Assembly (NCBI GenBank): GCA_030068075.1
Contig: CM057828.1
Coordinates: forward strand, 111,651,699 to 111,715,698
Length of the DNA stretch: 64,000 nt
Reading direction: 5' to 3'
DNA from: Paguma larvata
Lineage: Eukaryota > Chordata > Mammalia > Carnivora > Viverridae
Shown: in pieces, positions 42,906 through 55,858 of the stretch
Layout of the letters: every line of letters starts with the position of its first letter
Position numbering within the stretch: position 1 is the stretch's first letter
Made by a program: the position numbers and the translations under genes
Notes under the pieces: model-generated
Database searches by the model: none
Told to the model about the DNA's origin: nothing
What the model saw: the letters and a program-made list of their open reading frames with translations, nothing else

Positions 42906-44138
42906 TTTTTGAAAGCCAAGTGAGGCTATAAATGACACAGCATCACACTGGCACTTCCTAGATTTTCAGCATGGGAAGTAAAGGGAGACAGCTCATAAGA
43001 ACCAGTAAGAAACCCAAGGAGGAGATAAAAATACCTAGGTTTGGGGGCCATAGCCACCGGATGAAGGGAGCTGCCTCTGAGGGAAATAAAAGCTCATGTG
43101 ACCCCGAAGAGGGGCCTCAGTTCCTGACTGTCCAACTTTTGGTTCCAGAGCCCACAAGCTCCAACCCTACTTTCCACAATAGGGCCCTGGAAAATCAATA
43201 AAGCCCATCAGTAAATTTCCTTTCCTTAGGCTTATGTGAGCGGCTTTTTCTTCCTTGGAATCAGACTGTTTGCTAAAATAGGGTCCAAAAAGAAAAAGAA
43301 AAAAAAAAAAGATGGGACCCCCTAATTGTACATTCATTCTATTCCATGGTGCTGCCTTTTTTTGTATATGTGCCATGTATTGACTGTGTGTGAATCAGCT
43401 TTGAAATAGAAGGCAATATCCCCTAATCAATAGAACAAACAGTAAATATATAAATAGCCTGATTCATCAAAGTTGAAAGCAACAGAAATCTGGCTCAAAC
43501 CAGCTTATCCAAAAAAAGGGAAACGTATACCTCGTATCAGTTGAGAAGTCAGAGAGCTGATTCCTCACGTGTGATTGCCTTCAAGTTCAAATTACATCAT
43601 CAGGTATCTGTCCATCTATTTATCTGTTATTTATCCATCCATCCACCCATCTACTTAGCTCTTGGTCTGCTTTCCTCTGCGCTGATGTCGTTCTCAGGCA
43701 GATACTACCCACATGGTAAGAAAGACAACTCCTAGCAGCTCTGGACCTTTACGTGCCTTGAAGAGACAATCCCATCTTGGCATCCATACCTGTCTCTGAA
43801 AAAGGGTTTTGTCTGGCCTGCTTTGGGTCTGTGTCACCTTGTGGTGAGAGTAGCATTCCAAGCTCTTCATTGACTAACCCACCAGAATGATAGAATGCAA
43901 GAGTGGTAAATTCTAGAAGGGAGGGACAATCTGAGTCAGACAGAGGTGTAAGAGGTACTTGCTTAATATAGATCTTTATTCTAATGTCATGAAACTGGCA
44001 TCACAATGTACCTGTATACAAATCACTAAAATTATGACACATACTGCAATATGTTTAAAGGAAGTTTCTCTATTACACACAAATACACAGACTCTAGCAC
44101 AAGTGCAAACTGAAAAATTCATTTGAAACAATGTTGAG
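42906..44138. other. Non-coding, with one ancient-repeat-like span
   Basis: 43450-43870 ('CTCTTGGTCTGCTTTCCTC', 'GTTCTCAGGCAGATACTACC', 'CTAGCAGCTCTGG') looks like an old dispersed element that I cannot name. An A-rich run lies at 43290-43311. No gene is seen. Confidence 0.4.
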
Positions 44139-44395
44139 GGGGGCGCCTGCATGGCTCAGTCTGTTAAGCATCTGACTCTTGATTTTGGCTCAGGTCATGA
44201 CCTCAGTCCCCAAGTTGGGCTCCATGCTAAGCGTGGAGTCTGCTCGGAATTCTCTCTCTCCCTCTCTCTCTGTCCTTTCCCTACTCATGTTCACTCTGTC
44301 TCTGTCTCTGTCTCTGTCTCTGTTCTTCTATTTCTCTCTCTCTCTCTCAAAACAGATAAAGAACATTAAAAAATTAAAAAAAATTAATAAGTTGA
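44139..44395 (+). mobile_element. Felid SINE with (TCTCTG)n expansion
   Basis: The head is followed by a shortened B-box region and a body whose TC tract contains several TCTCTG hexamers (about 44297-44322). A-rich tail AACATTAAAAAATTAAAAAA. Confidence 0.9.
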
Positions 44396-45389
44396 AAAAT
44401 TAAAAAATTTTAAAAGAAAAGGTGTTGTTTCAGAGGGATGTATATCAAAGATTTACAGGAACAGCTAGCTCCTCATTTTTTTAATGACTGTGTATAAACT
44501 GTGAGGGAAACACTCCTTGAGCTAGGCTGCGAATTGGTTCCATGCCGTCTTGCTGAAGGGCCATTTTTTAAGACACTAAACTCTTCCACTTGCATGGAAT
44601 GAATGAAACACAAATAAATTTCCTAAAGCGGAAAAAAGAAAGGCCTCTGGGTTTGAAATACAGTGTGGAGAGTACAGGTCACGAGAAAAAAAAGGCGGGT
44701 CATTCAAACAAAGATACCCAAGAGGCCTACAAATGTGTCTCATTTTGTGAGCATTACACATTTCGAGGAGGGGGTGGTCTGTCGGGTAGTGATTTATGGA
44801 CAAGGCCACCAAATGTAACTTTTTGTGGGTTTTGTTTTGTTTTGTTTTGTTTGTTTAGGAAATCCAGTTGTTACCTTTGAAGGAAAATGAAATCCAACTA
44901 GCCGGCCTTCTATCGCAGGGACTCCCTGCTGTGGTGTGAGCTACCCAAATCTATTCCCTAGATGACCACTTTGAGGATTATGTAACCCTGAGGAAAACAC
45001 AGGAGAGGAAGAGGTAAAGTTTTAAAACATGGGCTTGGGTAGTGAGGAAGGAAATCCACCAGCTGAAATGAGAGGCATGGGCAGAAGATTTGATACTATG
45101 CTCAATCCCCTGTTCCTTCCACAATTTACGAGATTATAGATATATCTCCTGGGAGCCTTGCTGAGCCTTATTAGGATAGGGGTTGGGGGGTGGGGCGCAG
45201 ACCAGGGGTCGTGGTATTTAAGAGAAATAAGTTCTTCTAGAAAAGAAGGCATAAAAAGTCCTAATGACCAAGAATTCCTGAGGCCTTTTACATTGCTTAA
45301 GTTTGGATAAAATGTCTTTTTTATAAAAAATGCACCAGCTATTGATATATTGCTTCTTAAATCAATGTTTTTCTTACTTGACTAAGAAT
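44396..45389. other. Unassigned non-coding sequence
   Basis: Includes a (TTTTG)n tract at 44828-44856 and a G-rich patch at 45179-45215 (three G3 runs plus a fourth after nine bases, just outside the usual G-quadruplex rule). No gene is recognised. Confidence 0.5.
44828..44856 (+). repeat. (TTTTG)n microsatellite
   Basis: About five TTTTG units and a shorter end. Confidence 0.92.
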
Positions 45390-45849
45390 GAATATATTCT
45401 TTTCAATGTTCGTAGAATACAGGACTATGCAGAGTACTGAAAGAGCCATCTTTACCTCCCCCTGTCCGCAATCACAACACAACACCTCCACAATGGTAAC
45501 CACTGTAATAGTTCTGTATATAACTTCGACTTTTTTCTATGTAAGTTGTACATGTGTAGCCATCCATGCACACACATACAGACATGTGCACCCACGTGTG
45601 CATGCCCCCCCCACACACACACACCTGTGCATGAACTCATGCACACATACAGGATGTATATAAGTAAAATTAAACCATAGCTATTGTTCTATGTGTACTT
45701 TTCCACATAAAAATATATCTTCTAAATCTTTCCATGTCAGTACTATAGTTCTACTCTATTTTCTTTTACTGTGGAATATTGTTATATAATATTATATATA
45801 TTACAACTTATTTCGCTAATTATACAGATTTAAATGCTTTCTAATTTTT

Positions 45850-46060
45850 GGGGGGTGCCTGGGTTGCTCAGTCGGTTGAGCGTCTGGCTCTTGGTTTCAA
45901 CTCAGGTCATGATCTCACGATTTTAGCAGTTCGAGTCCCACATCGGGCTCCATGCTGACAGTGCAGAGCCTTCTTGGGATTCTCTCTCTCCCTCTCTTTC
46001 TGCCCCTCCCCCACTCTCTCTGTCTCTCTCTCTCTCAAATAAATAAACTGAAAAAAATTA
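45850..46060 (+). mobile_element. Felid SINE in old L1
   Basis: 'GGTGCCTGGGTTGCTCAGTC' head, TC tract, AAATAAATAAACTG tail. Flanks CTAATTTTTGG and ATAATTTTTTG suggest a decayed TSD. Confidence 0.93.
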
Positions 46061-46412
46061 AAAATTAAAAAGAAATAATTTTTTGCTCTTATAAACAATG
46101 CTGCATTGAAAATCCTTATCGATGCTGCTTTGTGCACATGTGCAAAGAACTCCCTCAGACAGAAACAGAACCGGAAGGAATGATACCATTTTTACTTTTG
46201 ATACACACTGCCAAATTGACCTCCAAAAGACTATACCATTTTGTACCTCCACGACATTGAAAGGAAAAGACTTTTTGTTTAAATTTCCAATGCAATGGGT
46301 GAAACTTCGATCTTTGTTCATTACTTACTAATTAGATTAAGTATCTTCGTATTTGAATTGATCACTTTTAAGTCAATGACATAACTGTTTCTATTTTCCC
46401 CATCTTTCTACT

Positions 46413-46615
46413 GTTTTTAATGTTTGTTTTTGAGAAACGGAGAGATAGAGTGCAAGCAGCAGAGGGGCAGAGAGAGAGGGAGACAGAATCCGAAGCACTC
46501 CCCAGGCTCTGAGCTGTCAACACAGAGCCCAACGCAAGGTTGGAACCCATGAACTGTGAGGTCATGACATGAGCCAAAGTTGGATGCTTAACTGACTGAG
46601 ACACTCAGTTCCCCT
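46413..46615 (-). mobile_element. Felid SINE in old L1, diverged
   Basis: Head complement 'CTTAACTGACTGAGACACTC', body and 'TTTTAATGTTTGTTTTTGAG' tail. Relatively diverged, so probably one of the older felid-type SINEs. Confidence 0.9.
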
Positions 46616-47130
46616 TCTTTTACTTATTTGTTTGTATGAGCTCTTTATGTATTGTGGATAATAATCCTTATCTAATTATGTAGCTTGTAAACATTTTACC
46701 TCAGACTGTTGCTCATGTTTTAAACATTTCACTGTGTTAAAACTTAACTTTTTAAATGTAACTTTAAAAAACTTTCTCCTGGATAGTTTCTGTGTTTTAT
46801 ACCTTGCTTAAAAAGATGTTACCCGTCTGAAAATTACAAAATAGTTTTGCTATTTTTTCTAATGCTTTTATAGGTTTTCTCTAGATTTAGTTTTTCAATC
46901 CATATGAAATAAGGTTGTATACGTACTGGGAGATTAAAATGTTCTTTTCTTCTTATTGCCATGACACAATTTATTGAGTTGGTCATCTCTTCATAATTTG
47001 AAGTGTTACTTTTGTTATACACTACATTCCTGGACCCATTTATAGATTCTTTCATTCCATTGATCTATTTCTCTATTCTGGAGTTACAAACACACTGTTT
47101 TAATTACCACCATTTTAAAGTTTATCTTGA

Positions 47131-47257
47131 GGGGCACCTGGGTGCCTCAGTCAGTTGAGAGTCCGACTCTTGATTTTGGCTCAGGTCATGATCCCAGGGT
47201 CGTGGAATCTAGCCCCCACACTGGGATTCATGCTAAGCAAGGAGCCTGCTTAAGATT

Positions 47258-47291
<34 letters not shown>

Positions 47292-47352
47292 CCCCCCCGC
47301 CTCTCTTCCTTGTTTGCACTCTCTCTCTAAAAGAAAATAATAATAATAATAG
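47131..47352 (+). mobile_element. Felid SINE in old L1, with (TC)n and (AAT)n
   Basis: 'GGGCACCTGGGTGCCTCAGT' head, long TC tract interrupted by a C-run, and a tail expanded to (AAT)n. L1 text resumes after it. Confidence 0.92.
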
Positions 47353-47739
47353 ATAAAGTGTGTTTTGATATAAAGTAGGATAAATCTATCACTGTTAACT
47401 CTTTTTGAATAATGTTTTGATTCATCAGTGCAACTTCTATTTGACATAAACTTGTACCTCGGCTTGTCAAGTTTCATGAAGTATCCCCTCATCATTTTTC
47501 TCGGAATTGCACTGAATTAATAGATTACTTAGGGAAGAATTGATACCTTCACAGTTTTGAGTCTACCACCCAACGTGGTACATGTCTGTTTATTCAAGTT
47601 TTCTTTTGTCCTTCGATAAACTGTGATGGTTTTCTTCATATTACGTGTTTTTGCTAGATTCTTTTTCTACTGTAATTAAAATGGTTTTGTGACATTTCCC
47701 AATCATTTATTGATGTCACCTGGGATTACTAATCTTTCA

Positions 47740-48140
47740 TCCATGCATTCAGCAAGTATTGCTAGAGGATCGCTCTGTGGGGCGCTGCACAATCCTAATT
47801 GCCTCCTGCAGGCACACAGACAAATTATTGATTTTTGTGTTGGTAAAAGATAAACTGAGTCATACTAAACATTTTAAGAGTTTATTTTCACAGAAATCGA
47901 TTCGAATCAGGCAGAGCCAAACCAGAAGTGGTTGGGAGCAATCCACGTCCAGGAGCTCAGGGAGAGACTTTTACAGACCAGTCGTGGAAGCCAAGCAAAG
48001 GAACCATTTGATTGGCTGTCGTTTAAGTGTTTGCCTTATTTGGAGAAGCCTAGCTGGTTATTTGTGATTGGCTGTCTTTGGTTGCCATTTCTTAACCTTG
48101 AAGCATTTACAAGCTGAGGTTCTGGTTTCCTCGCATAGAC
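47740..48140. repeat. Possible old LTR with two CCAAT-type boxes
   Basis: 'TGATTGGCTGTCGTTT' and 'TGATTGGCTGTCTTTGG' lie about 55 bases apart near 48009 and 48065. Both hold the inverted CCAAT core. The surroundings resemble an LTR, but I cannot name a family. Confidence 0.3.
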
Positions 48141-48976
48141 GACCACAGCATCAGAGCCCCCTCAGCCTAGTGGCTTCCTTGCTTAATGAATTTAACAGCA
48201 TTGTTAATCTCTGTAGAAGCTACAGCGTGAAATATCAGTGAATAACCTTTAAGAACCAAAATCAGATGGATCCATGGGCCAGAAAGCTTAAAGAAAACTG
48301 AAGTGCGTAGAAAAACTGCTTGGGCACATTTTCAACCACATTTCTAGGGTCTTCTATTTAAAGTCACACAGTAGAAATTTCTTCACTACTGAGTGGTAGA
48401 AGAGGCTTTGCCTTCCCTGTGGTCATGTGCTTTTTCCTCACAAAGAACCAAAAATATGCAATTGCATATATCCTTCCCCAAGCCGCCTTCTCTCTGCATC
48501 TGATGCCAGGAAGTTCAGAGTTAACTTGCTTGGTCAACCACAGCGACCGTGCATTATCCCTCGTCTTCTCGCCCCACCTACCCAGTCCAGTGCTAGCTTC
48601 TGTTTATGTTTTTAATGCGTATTTCCTATAAAACTGCTTGATCTGGGAAGCAAGGCAAGGAAAGAAGAGAAAATATTTCTAAGCATCTAGGACACTGGTT
48701 AGTGTAAACAGATTTGAGGGGGATCTTTCCTTCAGCCTCCCGAGACTCCCAAGGACAAGGTCAGTGGGCCCTGCCTGTCTCGGGCACCCCCAGCCCAGCC
48801 CAGGTTCTGAGGAACCAAGCTGCCCTCTGCTGACTCCCAGCCCCTTCTCTCGGGGGCTGTTGCTCTTTCCCCAAATTACCTCTGGCTTCTCAGTCAGCAG
48901 CTACAGTCTCCTCAAGCCACAAAGGACAGACAGCCCTGAATCCTCTCCTCCTGAAGACAACAGTATTTTCTTGAGT

Positions 48977-49044
48977 TGTTTGTTTTTTGGTTTTGTTTTG
49001 TTTTTTGTTTTGTTTTGTTCTGTTTTTTGTTTTGATTTTGTTCT
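48977..49044 (+). repeat. TTTTG-rich simple sequence
   Basis: Imperfect TTTTG/TTTTTTG units over nearly 70 bases. Confidence 0.85.
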
Positions 49045-52000
49045 GAGTGTAAGGAGAAAAATACGAGGAACCTTCTCTCAAGGCCCAAACCAGTTTTAAA
49101 GGCTGCGTGCTCACCGCAAACAGCCTTTCTCATTCTGTTTATATGTTTGGGCCCCACAATTTTGAGTGACTCAGACGTCAAAAAACAATTCCGATCTGGG
49201 GGGAAGGGTGCCCGCAGGGGCCGTTGCTCTAATTTAGCCCATTTTCATATTGTGAAGCCTACGTGACAGAAAATGCCAGAAGAAGCTGGGAACCTACTTC
49301 AACCAAAGCAACAGGTTTGCATTTTTCCATTTCTCTGCATTCCCTTCCGCAACTCCACCCACCCTCCACACCCCACACACCCCCCAACTTAGCTTTTCTA
49401 TTGCAAATGATCAGGAACGGGATTTGAATAAAAGCTGAAGCTATTTCCTCTGCTCCCGACCTGCGGAAAACTGCATCACAATTTGAGATATTTTGCGCCC
49501 TTACCACCAGTTGTGAAATAAATGAGCTTATCTGATTTATGTCATTTGAGTAAAAGAAAACTACAAAATAATATGTAAAAATAAAGGTTTATTGTTGTGA
49601 AGGCCAGCGCTGGCCTGTAGATTTTCGTATCATTAGGCTTGAGCAAGAGGACGATAACAAAGGATTTACAGAAAAAAAGAAAAAAAAAAAAAATAGATGA
49701 TCACCCCAACCTTTGCAACAGATTCCTGACCCTTGAATAATTCAGAACCCGGAACCTACTGGAGCTAAACTGCATCAGAGACAGAGAGAGAAGTGATTCT
49801 TCCACTATGAAAATTTCTAAAAGAATCAACTAACAAATTTCAACCAAAGTAGCTCCTAGGGAGCTCTCCTGTCGAGTTTATTGAAAGACCGTCATTGTGC
49901 CTTAAAACCGACTCCTGTGTTTGGAGGCTCCTGATTGCAGGGTAGTGTGTCTTTTTCTTTTTTTAAATCTGATGACTTCCATGGTGGCATGGGAGGGGAG
50001 AATGCCCCAGCATTTTCAGAATCCTCTCTGTTTAAACTCTGACCTTGATGAAGAAGTCTTTTCTTCCCCCTCTACATCTTTATTCTTTAAGAGCATTTTT
50101 CCCTGACTGTGGAAGTAATGCATGTACCCTCAGGCATTTTGGAAAAAACGGAAAGTCTCAGGGAAGAAAACTTCGATTCCCTTGTTGTTCCAGCATCAAC
50201 TCACGTTATTAATTGACTATTTACGTTTTAGTGCTGAGTCTTCTGGCCTGTGCTTTTCCATATATGTATTCGTATTGTTCCACAAAAATGAATACATGCC
50301 ATGTTCGGCTTTTCATAAACTGTCAAAAATCCTCACCATCATGGCGGCTGGGAGATGCCATGATTAAGCTTGCATCAGAAGTTTCTGAACCCAGCCCCTC
50401 TTGCGGGGCATTTGGGTTTTCCTTGGTGGCTCTTGTCACCCTGGAGGTCATGGTTAAAGTTATGAAGGATGTAAAGTCTAACTTAATTCACCCCAAAGTG
50501 ACACCTCTGCCTCTGTGACCTAGAATCCTCCTGGGGCACACACCTGATGGGGGGAAAAAACCGACAGGAAAACGTTTTAGGGGAGTTGGCTAAACTAGCA
50601 TCTAGTGCCATTATTAAAATGACTAGCACTTCATGGCTACATATACATGGAAACAACCCATCAAAAAGGAAAAAAATTCTCTCTAGGAAAGAGCTCTTTC
50701 CCCTCGGTCAAAAAAAAGAGCAAAGAAATCATTTGAACCTTTACATCCCTTTTTGGCAATGAACTCCAACATTTTAATGTCACCTCCTCCATTAACCGTC
50801 CACCTGGGTCACCTCTTAGCCCTGCTGTCCCACTCCCACTCAACCTGGAAGTCCAACAGAGTAGGCATATAAATATTCGTCGAATGATTCTTTCAAGGCA
50901 CCTTGCTTGGCAAGGGTCTCGGGGTGCTTTCTCTGCATTTAGGTCTCTCACAGGCTGGAGGCCGCAGTTTAACAAAGCCAGGGCAAGGTCAAAAGGAGCC
51001 CGAGAAGGCGGCTTTCAAGTTGAGTAATGAAAGGCGATGTTAATTACCGACATGGGCCATTTAGAAGGAAGAAAAATGCTATCTCTTATTAATTTTGCTG
51101 AAATGGACACACTCTTGTCAGTGGCTAATGGTTAACAAAGCCGTTCTTTTCTGAAGACCGAGTAGGAAAATCTCAGAAAAGGACCCGGGTGGACACAGTA
51201 CAAAAGCCAACTTCCTGCCCCCACATGCCTGCGCCGGCCAGAGATAACGCGTCTTACTTTTTGGTTGTTCGTGTGTAAAGTTAGACAGAAAACCATCCGT
51301 GAGAGGTTAAAAGGTTCATTTGTACCAAGATGTTTATGATGGGCTTACAGGGAGCCTCAGTCACAAAAGCCGGGCTCAGGAATCAAGTTTACATGGTAAT
51401 GGGGGGTGGGGGAGGCAGAAGGAGAAGCGAAATCAGCCTGTGGAATGGGAAACACTAATTTAATCAAGAAGAAAGGGTTTGTGGGCCAGGCGCTCTCCCT
51501 AGGCTTTCAGCCCGCTGGATAATCTTGGGTGGAAGTTCATAAATGCTTCTCAAATGCTCCTTGCTTTCAGTCTGAACACTGGTTTTGGCAGTTGTGAACT
51601 TCGAGTGGACCTATTTAAGCTGATCAGAGGAAACAGGCTGACAGTGAGCTGATTAGAAACCTCTTAGAGACCTTCTTTAAAGAGGGAAAGGCGTTCTTAA
51701 CTTTTTTTCCATCGGCTTTGGAGAGGGCCCCGGGAGTGGGTCATAAAGAAGAAAGGATGGGGGGAGGGGAGCGTCCATTTTAGAACACGAAGAAAAACAA
51801 CCCCCTTGCCAGACCTTTGCCAACCTTCCTGTTCTTGTCAAGCTCTGCTCTGAGGGAATGTTTGAAGATAACAGGAAAGGAAATAATGAAATGATACGGC
51901 GGGGACGAGCTAGACTTGAAGAGACGAGTGCAAGCTGTTTCCTTGACCCGGGCTTATCTCGAGCCTGCCAAAAAATAACCATCTATCAGAGACCCATAAA

Positions 52001-53131
52001 TAGGTTAGAAACATCAGAGCGAACTGCCTCTTTTAACAACACAACAATATCTGAGTTCGTTTAGGAAACAACAGAGCCTCCGTTCTCGGAGGTGTGCTTC
52101 CGTCTCCAGGAATGAAAGGCGGAGCCGGGTCCTTTCAAAACGCTGAATGTTTATTGGGAGTGAGGCGTTCCATTGGAGAAATGTTATAAACATACTAACA
52201 TTCAGAGGGAACATTTCAAAACCTCTGTGGGGGACAGGAGTTGCGCACACACACGGAAGAGAAGTTTTCAAAGCCAACTCTAAATATATGAGTGAATTAC
52301 TTCCTTGCTATCCACAGACCTCTTATCAGCAACAAAAAATTCAGGTGAAGGATTTGCTTTCCAAACTGATAGCCCACAACTGATGGAAAATAGAGCAGGC
52401 AGCTGGGGCTGGGGGACCCCCGACCCGCAAACCCCATCCTCCTGGAAGCGCTCCGCTGGCAGCCTCCGGGGTTGCCGCCTGTGAGGACAGAATGGCAGTT
52501 TAGATTCCAGACCTAAAACTGAAAATGAAGTTTACAAATTAGCGTTGCATAAATATTATCCTTCCCGTCTCCAGTGAAGAGCTGTGGCCAAATTAGAAAA
52601 AGACGCAATTCAGCTCCTAAATACACAGAACCAAACCTAAGCCGACCTAACCTGGCATATTCCTCTTACTCTACCGAAATAGCGTGGCCGCGTCATGCTT
52701 TTCATCGGCCCCCCACCCCCAAACCAGTCACCTTTCCCTCCTAAAAATAGCCCGATGCAGTTCTAAGGGAAAAAAGGAGGAAGTCGAAATAGAAAGAAAA
52801 AAATGTTTTTAACTTTAAACCAGCAAGCAATAAAAGTCAATCTTTTCCTTCCTGTTTATTCATCTCCCTGACTCTGGGAGTGTGTGTGTGTGTGTCAGAA
52901 TCCCCTGAAAATTGTACAAGAAAGAAAAATCATTTCCAAAACAATGTAATTTGCGTAGTCTTATTTCTGAAACCTTCTCATTTCTGTAGATTTTCCCTTT
53001 GGTTTTTAACAGTCAACGCGCTGGCATTGGGATTTCCCAAACTCTTCATTTGGGGCCCTCTGAAAACTGTAAATGTATCTGTGGAGAAGAGGGAACAAAT
53101 CAGGGACACTGCTAAGTATCAGGAGCCTAAA

Positions 53132-53275
53132 TCGATGGTTCTCGATGCTGTTTGAGCCTCAGGACACATGTCAGGCTTTTAAAATCCAGAGGCACAGGAC
53201 CCCCAGAAAGTCGGTTGAATCATTAAGTGAGGCCCAGGCATCTGCCTTGTTCGGAAGGAACCCAGGCGGCCTTGC
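53132..53275 (-). mobile_element. Possible MER5-type DNA transposon fragment
   Basis: 'GATGGTTCTCGATGCTGTTT', 'CAGGCTTTTAAAATCCAGAG', 'TTAAGTGAGGCCCAGGCATC' fit the layout of MER5-type hAT elements. Diverged and one end missing. Confidence 0.4.
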
Positions 53276-53638
53276 GACACAGTCAGCATTCAGAACTGCC
53301 GAACAGACTCTGGATGCAGACCAGCAGTCTAGAGAACGAGATCACGTGTCCCTGTCCCCACACCCAGGGACTGTGCCTTGTCCCAGCTCTCACAGATACA
53401 GCAGAGGCCTGAGAGATTCATGATTTTAGAAACACCTCCCCCCAAAATAGCTTAGGATCCCCATTTCCCTACTTCTTTTGTTTCTCATAAATCGCTGTCA
53501 ATCAGAATCAAGTTCCCTATGAAAAGACAAACACCTTACCCAACACTCCCTTGGAAGTTGAGTCAGGAGTCTTGTCTGGAGACAAGCAGAGTGAAGTCCA
53601 CAGTGAATCACTTGTGGGACCCCACCTACCCTGCACAT

Positions 53639-53842
53639 GGGGCACCTGGATGGCTCAGGTGGTTAAGCGTCCAACTTCAGCTCAGGTCATGATCTCGAGG
53701 TTCATGAGTTCAAGCCCTTCATTAGCCTCTGTGCTGACAGCTTGGAGCCTGGAGCCTGCTTCAGATTCTGCGTCTCCCTCCTCTCTGCTCTTCCCCTGCT
53801 CAGGCTCTGTCTCTCTCTTTCTCAAAAATAAACATTAAAAAA
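53639..53842 (+). mobile_element. Felid SINE
   Basis: 'GGGCACCTGGATGGCTCAGG' head, 'GTTCATGAGTTCAAGCCC' B-box region, 'TTGGAGCCTGGAGCCTGCTT' body and AAATAAACATT tail. No clear duplication. Confidence 0.93.
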
Positions 53843-54239
53843 GAAAGTGATTCTTGGTAATAAAAAAATCTCTTTCCTTTTAAGACTTCTTAACCTTGCC
53901 AAAATCCCTCCACATCTGTGTTCATAACGAATTCCATAAATAACCATATATTCGTACAAGATCTATTAACCAAGCAAATGTAATATTGCTGTCATTTCCT
54001 AGCTTGATTAAGAGAAACACAGGAAAATTGTCATGGGATTATGAAATTGGTTTCTAAATACCAGTATGTGTATGATTTACTTTTTTAAATTCTCGCTTTA
54101 CCAAATCAAATATCTGCCTGACTTACTGTAAAAGCCAAAGTCTTAGGGCTATGGGGCACCATGGTGGGGAAGGCAGGCGGTCATGTTTTCAAATTTCTGT
54201 CTTCTGTCTGAGCTTCTCTTAAACTTAAAGACACAGAGT

Positions 54240-54442
54240 GGGGTGCCTGGGTGGCTCAGTCAGTTAAGCGTCCAACTTCAGCTCAGGTTATGATCTCATG
54301 GTTTGTGAGTTTGAGCCACATATCGGGCTTGCTGCTGTCAGCATGGAGCCCACTTCGGATCCTCTGTTCCCCTCTCTCTCTGCCCGTCGCCTACTCTCTG
54401 TCTCTCCCTCTCTCAAAAGTAAATAAACATTTAAAAAGAACA
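54240..54442 (+). mobile_element. Felid SINE with perfect 19-base TSD
   Basis: Complete element. AAACTTAAAGACACAGAGT is duplicated exactly at 54221-54239 and 54443-54461, the longest perfect SINE duplication in the window. Confidence 0.96.
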
Positions 54443-54927
54443 AAACTTAAAGACACAGAGTCAAGAATGTTTTACTTCTGCCCCAGCACGCCGTCTCTCC
54501 CTGTTAGTGGACACGCAGACTGGCTACTTAATCATATACTTAGATTCTCATGAAATTACCCTCTATGCTGTCTCCTTCCAATGAAGTACCTCTACTTCTT
54601 TCAAACTACCAGCCATCTTGACTTCCAGTCTTTCACCACCCCCTGGGTCTCCTCAGACACCCTCAAGTCCTATGAGACTCCTCCAGGGGTCTCTCTCCCC
54701 AGTGACAGGGCATGTGGGGACAAGACAAGGCAATGTCACACAGACTACAAATGGCTTGGAAAGTCAGAGGCAGGTGGACTGCCTCCACCACAGATCTACT
54801 GGAAAGACCTCAATGGAGGAGGCAGGGCCGGATGTGATCTTTAAAGGAAGGGTTGGGATGTGGGGAGGGGCTTTGTATCGCCAAGTGTTCCAGGCTTGCC
54901 ACACAGCAGTGCTGGGACAAGAGCAAA

Positions 54928-54958
54928 GGGCGGGGGGGAAGCTGGGGGTGCCCCAGGG
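54928..54958 (+). other. Putative G-quadruplex motif
   Basis: G-runs at 54928-54930, 54932-54938, 54944-54948 and 54956-54958 are joined by loops of 1, 5 and 7 bases, satisfying the G3+N1-7 rule. Folding is not shown. Confidence 0.55.
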
Positions 54959-55858
54959 AGGAAAAAGCAATTAGAGGACTCTTCTCACTCAAGAGATGGC
55001 TCTTCTCTTGGAAACTCCTGGAAATAAAGATGGAAAGAAAAAGCCAAAAACCCACTGAGGCCTGAATGCCAAGCTAAGGGCCTCAGAAATCATCAGAAAG
55101 GCAATCGAGAGACCACTCCTGGTTTTTAGAGAAGAGAATGACATTTAAGATGTCCACACTGGCAGCCATGTACACAATGTATTGGAGCAGGGGTAAATTT
55201 GCAGTCTGGGTCTGAGGTGAAAGGACCTCTACTAAGGCTTATTGATAAGTGTGTTGCCCGAGACTGAGTCAGAAGTCTCTCTACAGTCAAGCTAGATTGA
55301 GGCTGTCCCTTGCCTTTGGCCTAGCAGGCCACCCAAGATGGCGGAGGAAGGGATAAAGCTTATCTCACCGGCTCTTGTTTATGAAGCCAGGTGAGTGCTT
55401 ACTCACAGTACCCAGTCTCTCAGAACATACATGCCTGCTGCATGCATGGGACAGTTTTCCCTTCTCACTGCCAGTAATGTTGGACAGAGCTGTTGAAAAC
55501 GGAATCATAGGCTGTTGGGATGCGACATAAGCTCAGGAGGCGTGTGGTTGCTCTTACGTGGCATGTCCTTTTGCACGGAGAGCTGACCACATGCCCAGAA
55601 CTGCTCAGGGAGGAAATGGGATACGGGCGAAGTACCCTCCCCTTCCCTGCTCAGCGAGGAACACCAGCTCATTCAACTTCTCTGTTTTACAGCGGGACAA
55701 ACTGAGAGGCAGGGACATTACATGAGGGGTCCATGATCACGCAGGTATTTCAGAGCCAGGTGAAATATGTGGGCAGACAGAAATACACAAGGAGACTCCA
55801 TTTTTTAGCTATAGCACAGTGAGATTGTGTATTTATAACCTTCCTGTGTATTTCCATG

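Larger units (their letters stand above)
45390..47735 (-). mobile_element. Old L1 (L1M) copy with three SINE insertions, minus strand
   Basis: 'ACAATGGTAACCACTGTAAT' and 'ATCTTTCCATGTCAGTACTA' at the left, 'ATAAACAATGCTGCATTGAA' and 'CCAAATTGACCTCCAAAAGA' in the middle, 'GTATGAGCTCTTTATGTATT', 'ATTCCATTGATCTATTTCTC' and 'TTGCACTGAATTAATAGAT' to the right follow the complement of an old L1 from 3' end into ORF2. A CA-rich patch lies at about 45567-45655. No intact frame. Confidence 0.7.
47736..53131. other. SINE-free block of about 5.4 kb
   Basis: No SINE or clear LINE/LTR is seen except a possible old LTR at 47740-48140 and a weak L1-end trace at 50090-50330 ('GTGGAAGTAATGCATGTACC', 'TTTTCCATATATGTATTCG'). 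TTTTG-rich simple sequence lies at 48977-49044 and an A-rich run near 49673-49694. 51.0-52.4 kb is rich in TTAATTA/TTTAATC cores. Frames up to 111 codons overlap on both strands and are unrecognised. Candidate constrained regulatory DNA, unproven. Confidence 0.4.

Noticed and set aside
45179..45215. G-quadruplex
   Set aside because: Only three G3 runs lie within allowed loops. The fourth run is nine bases away, outside the standard rule.
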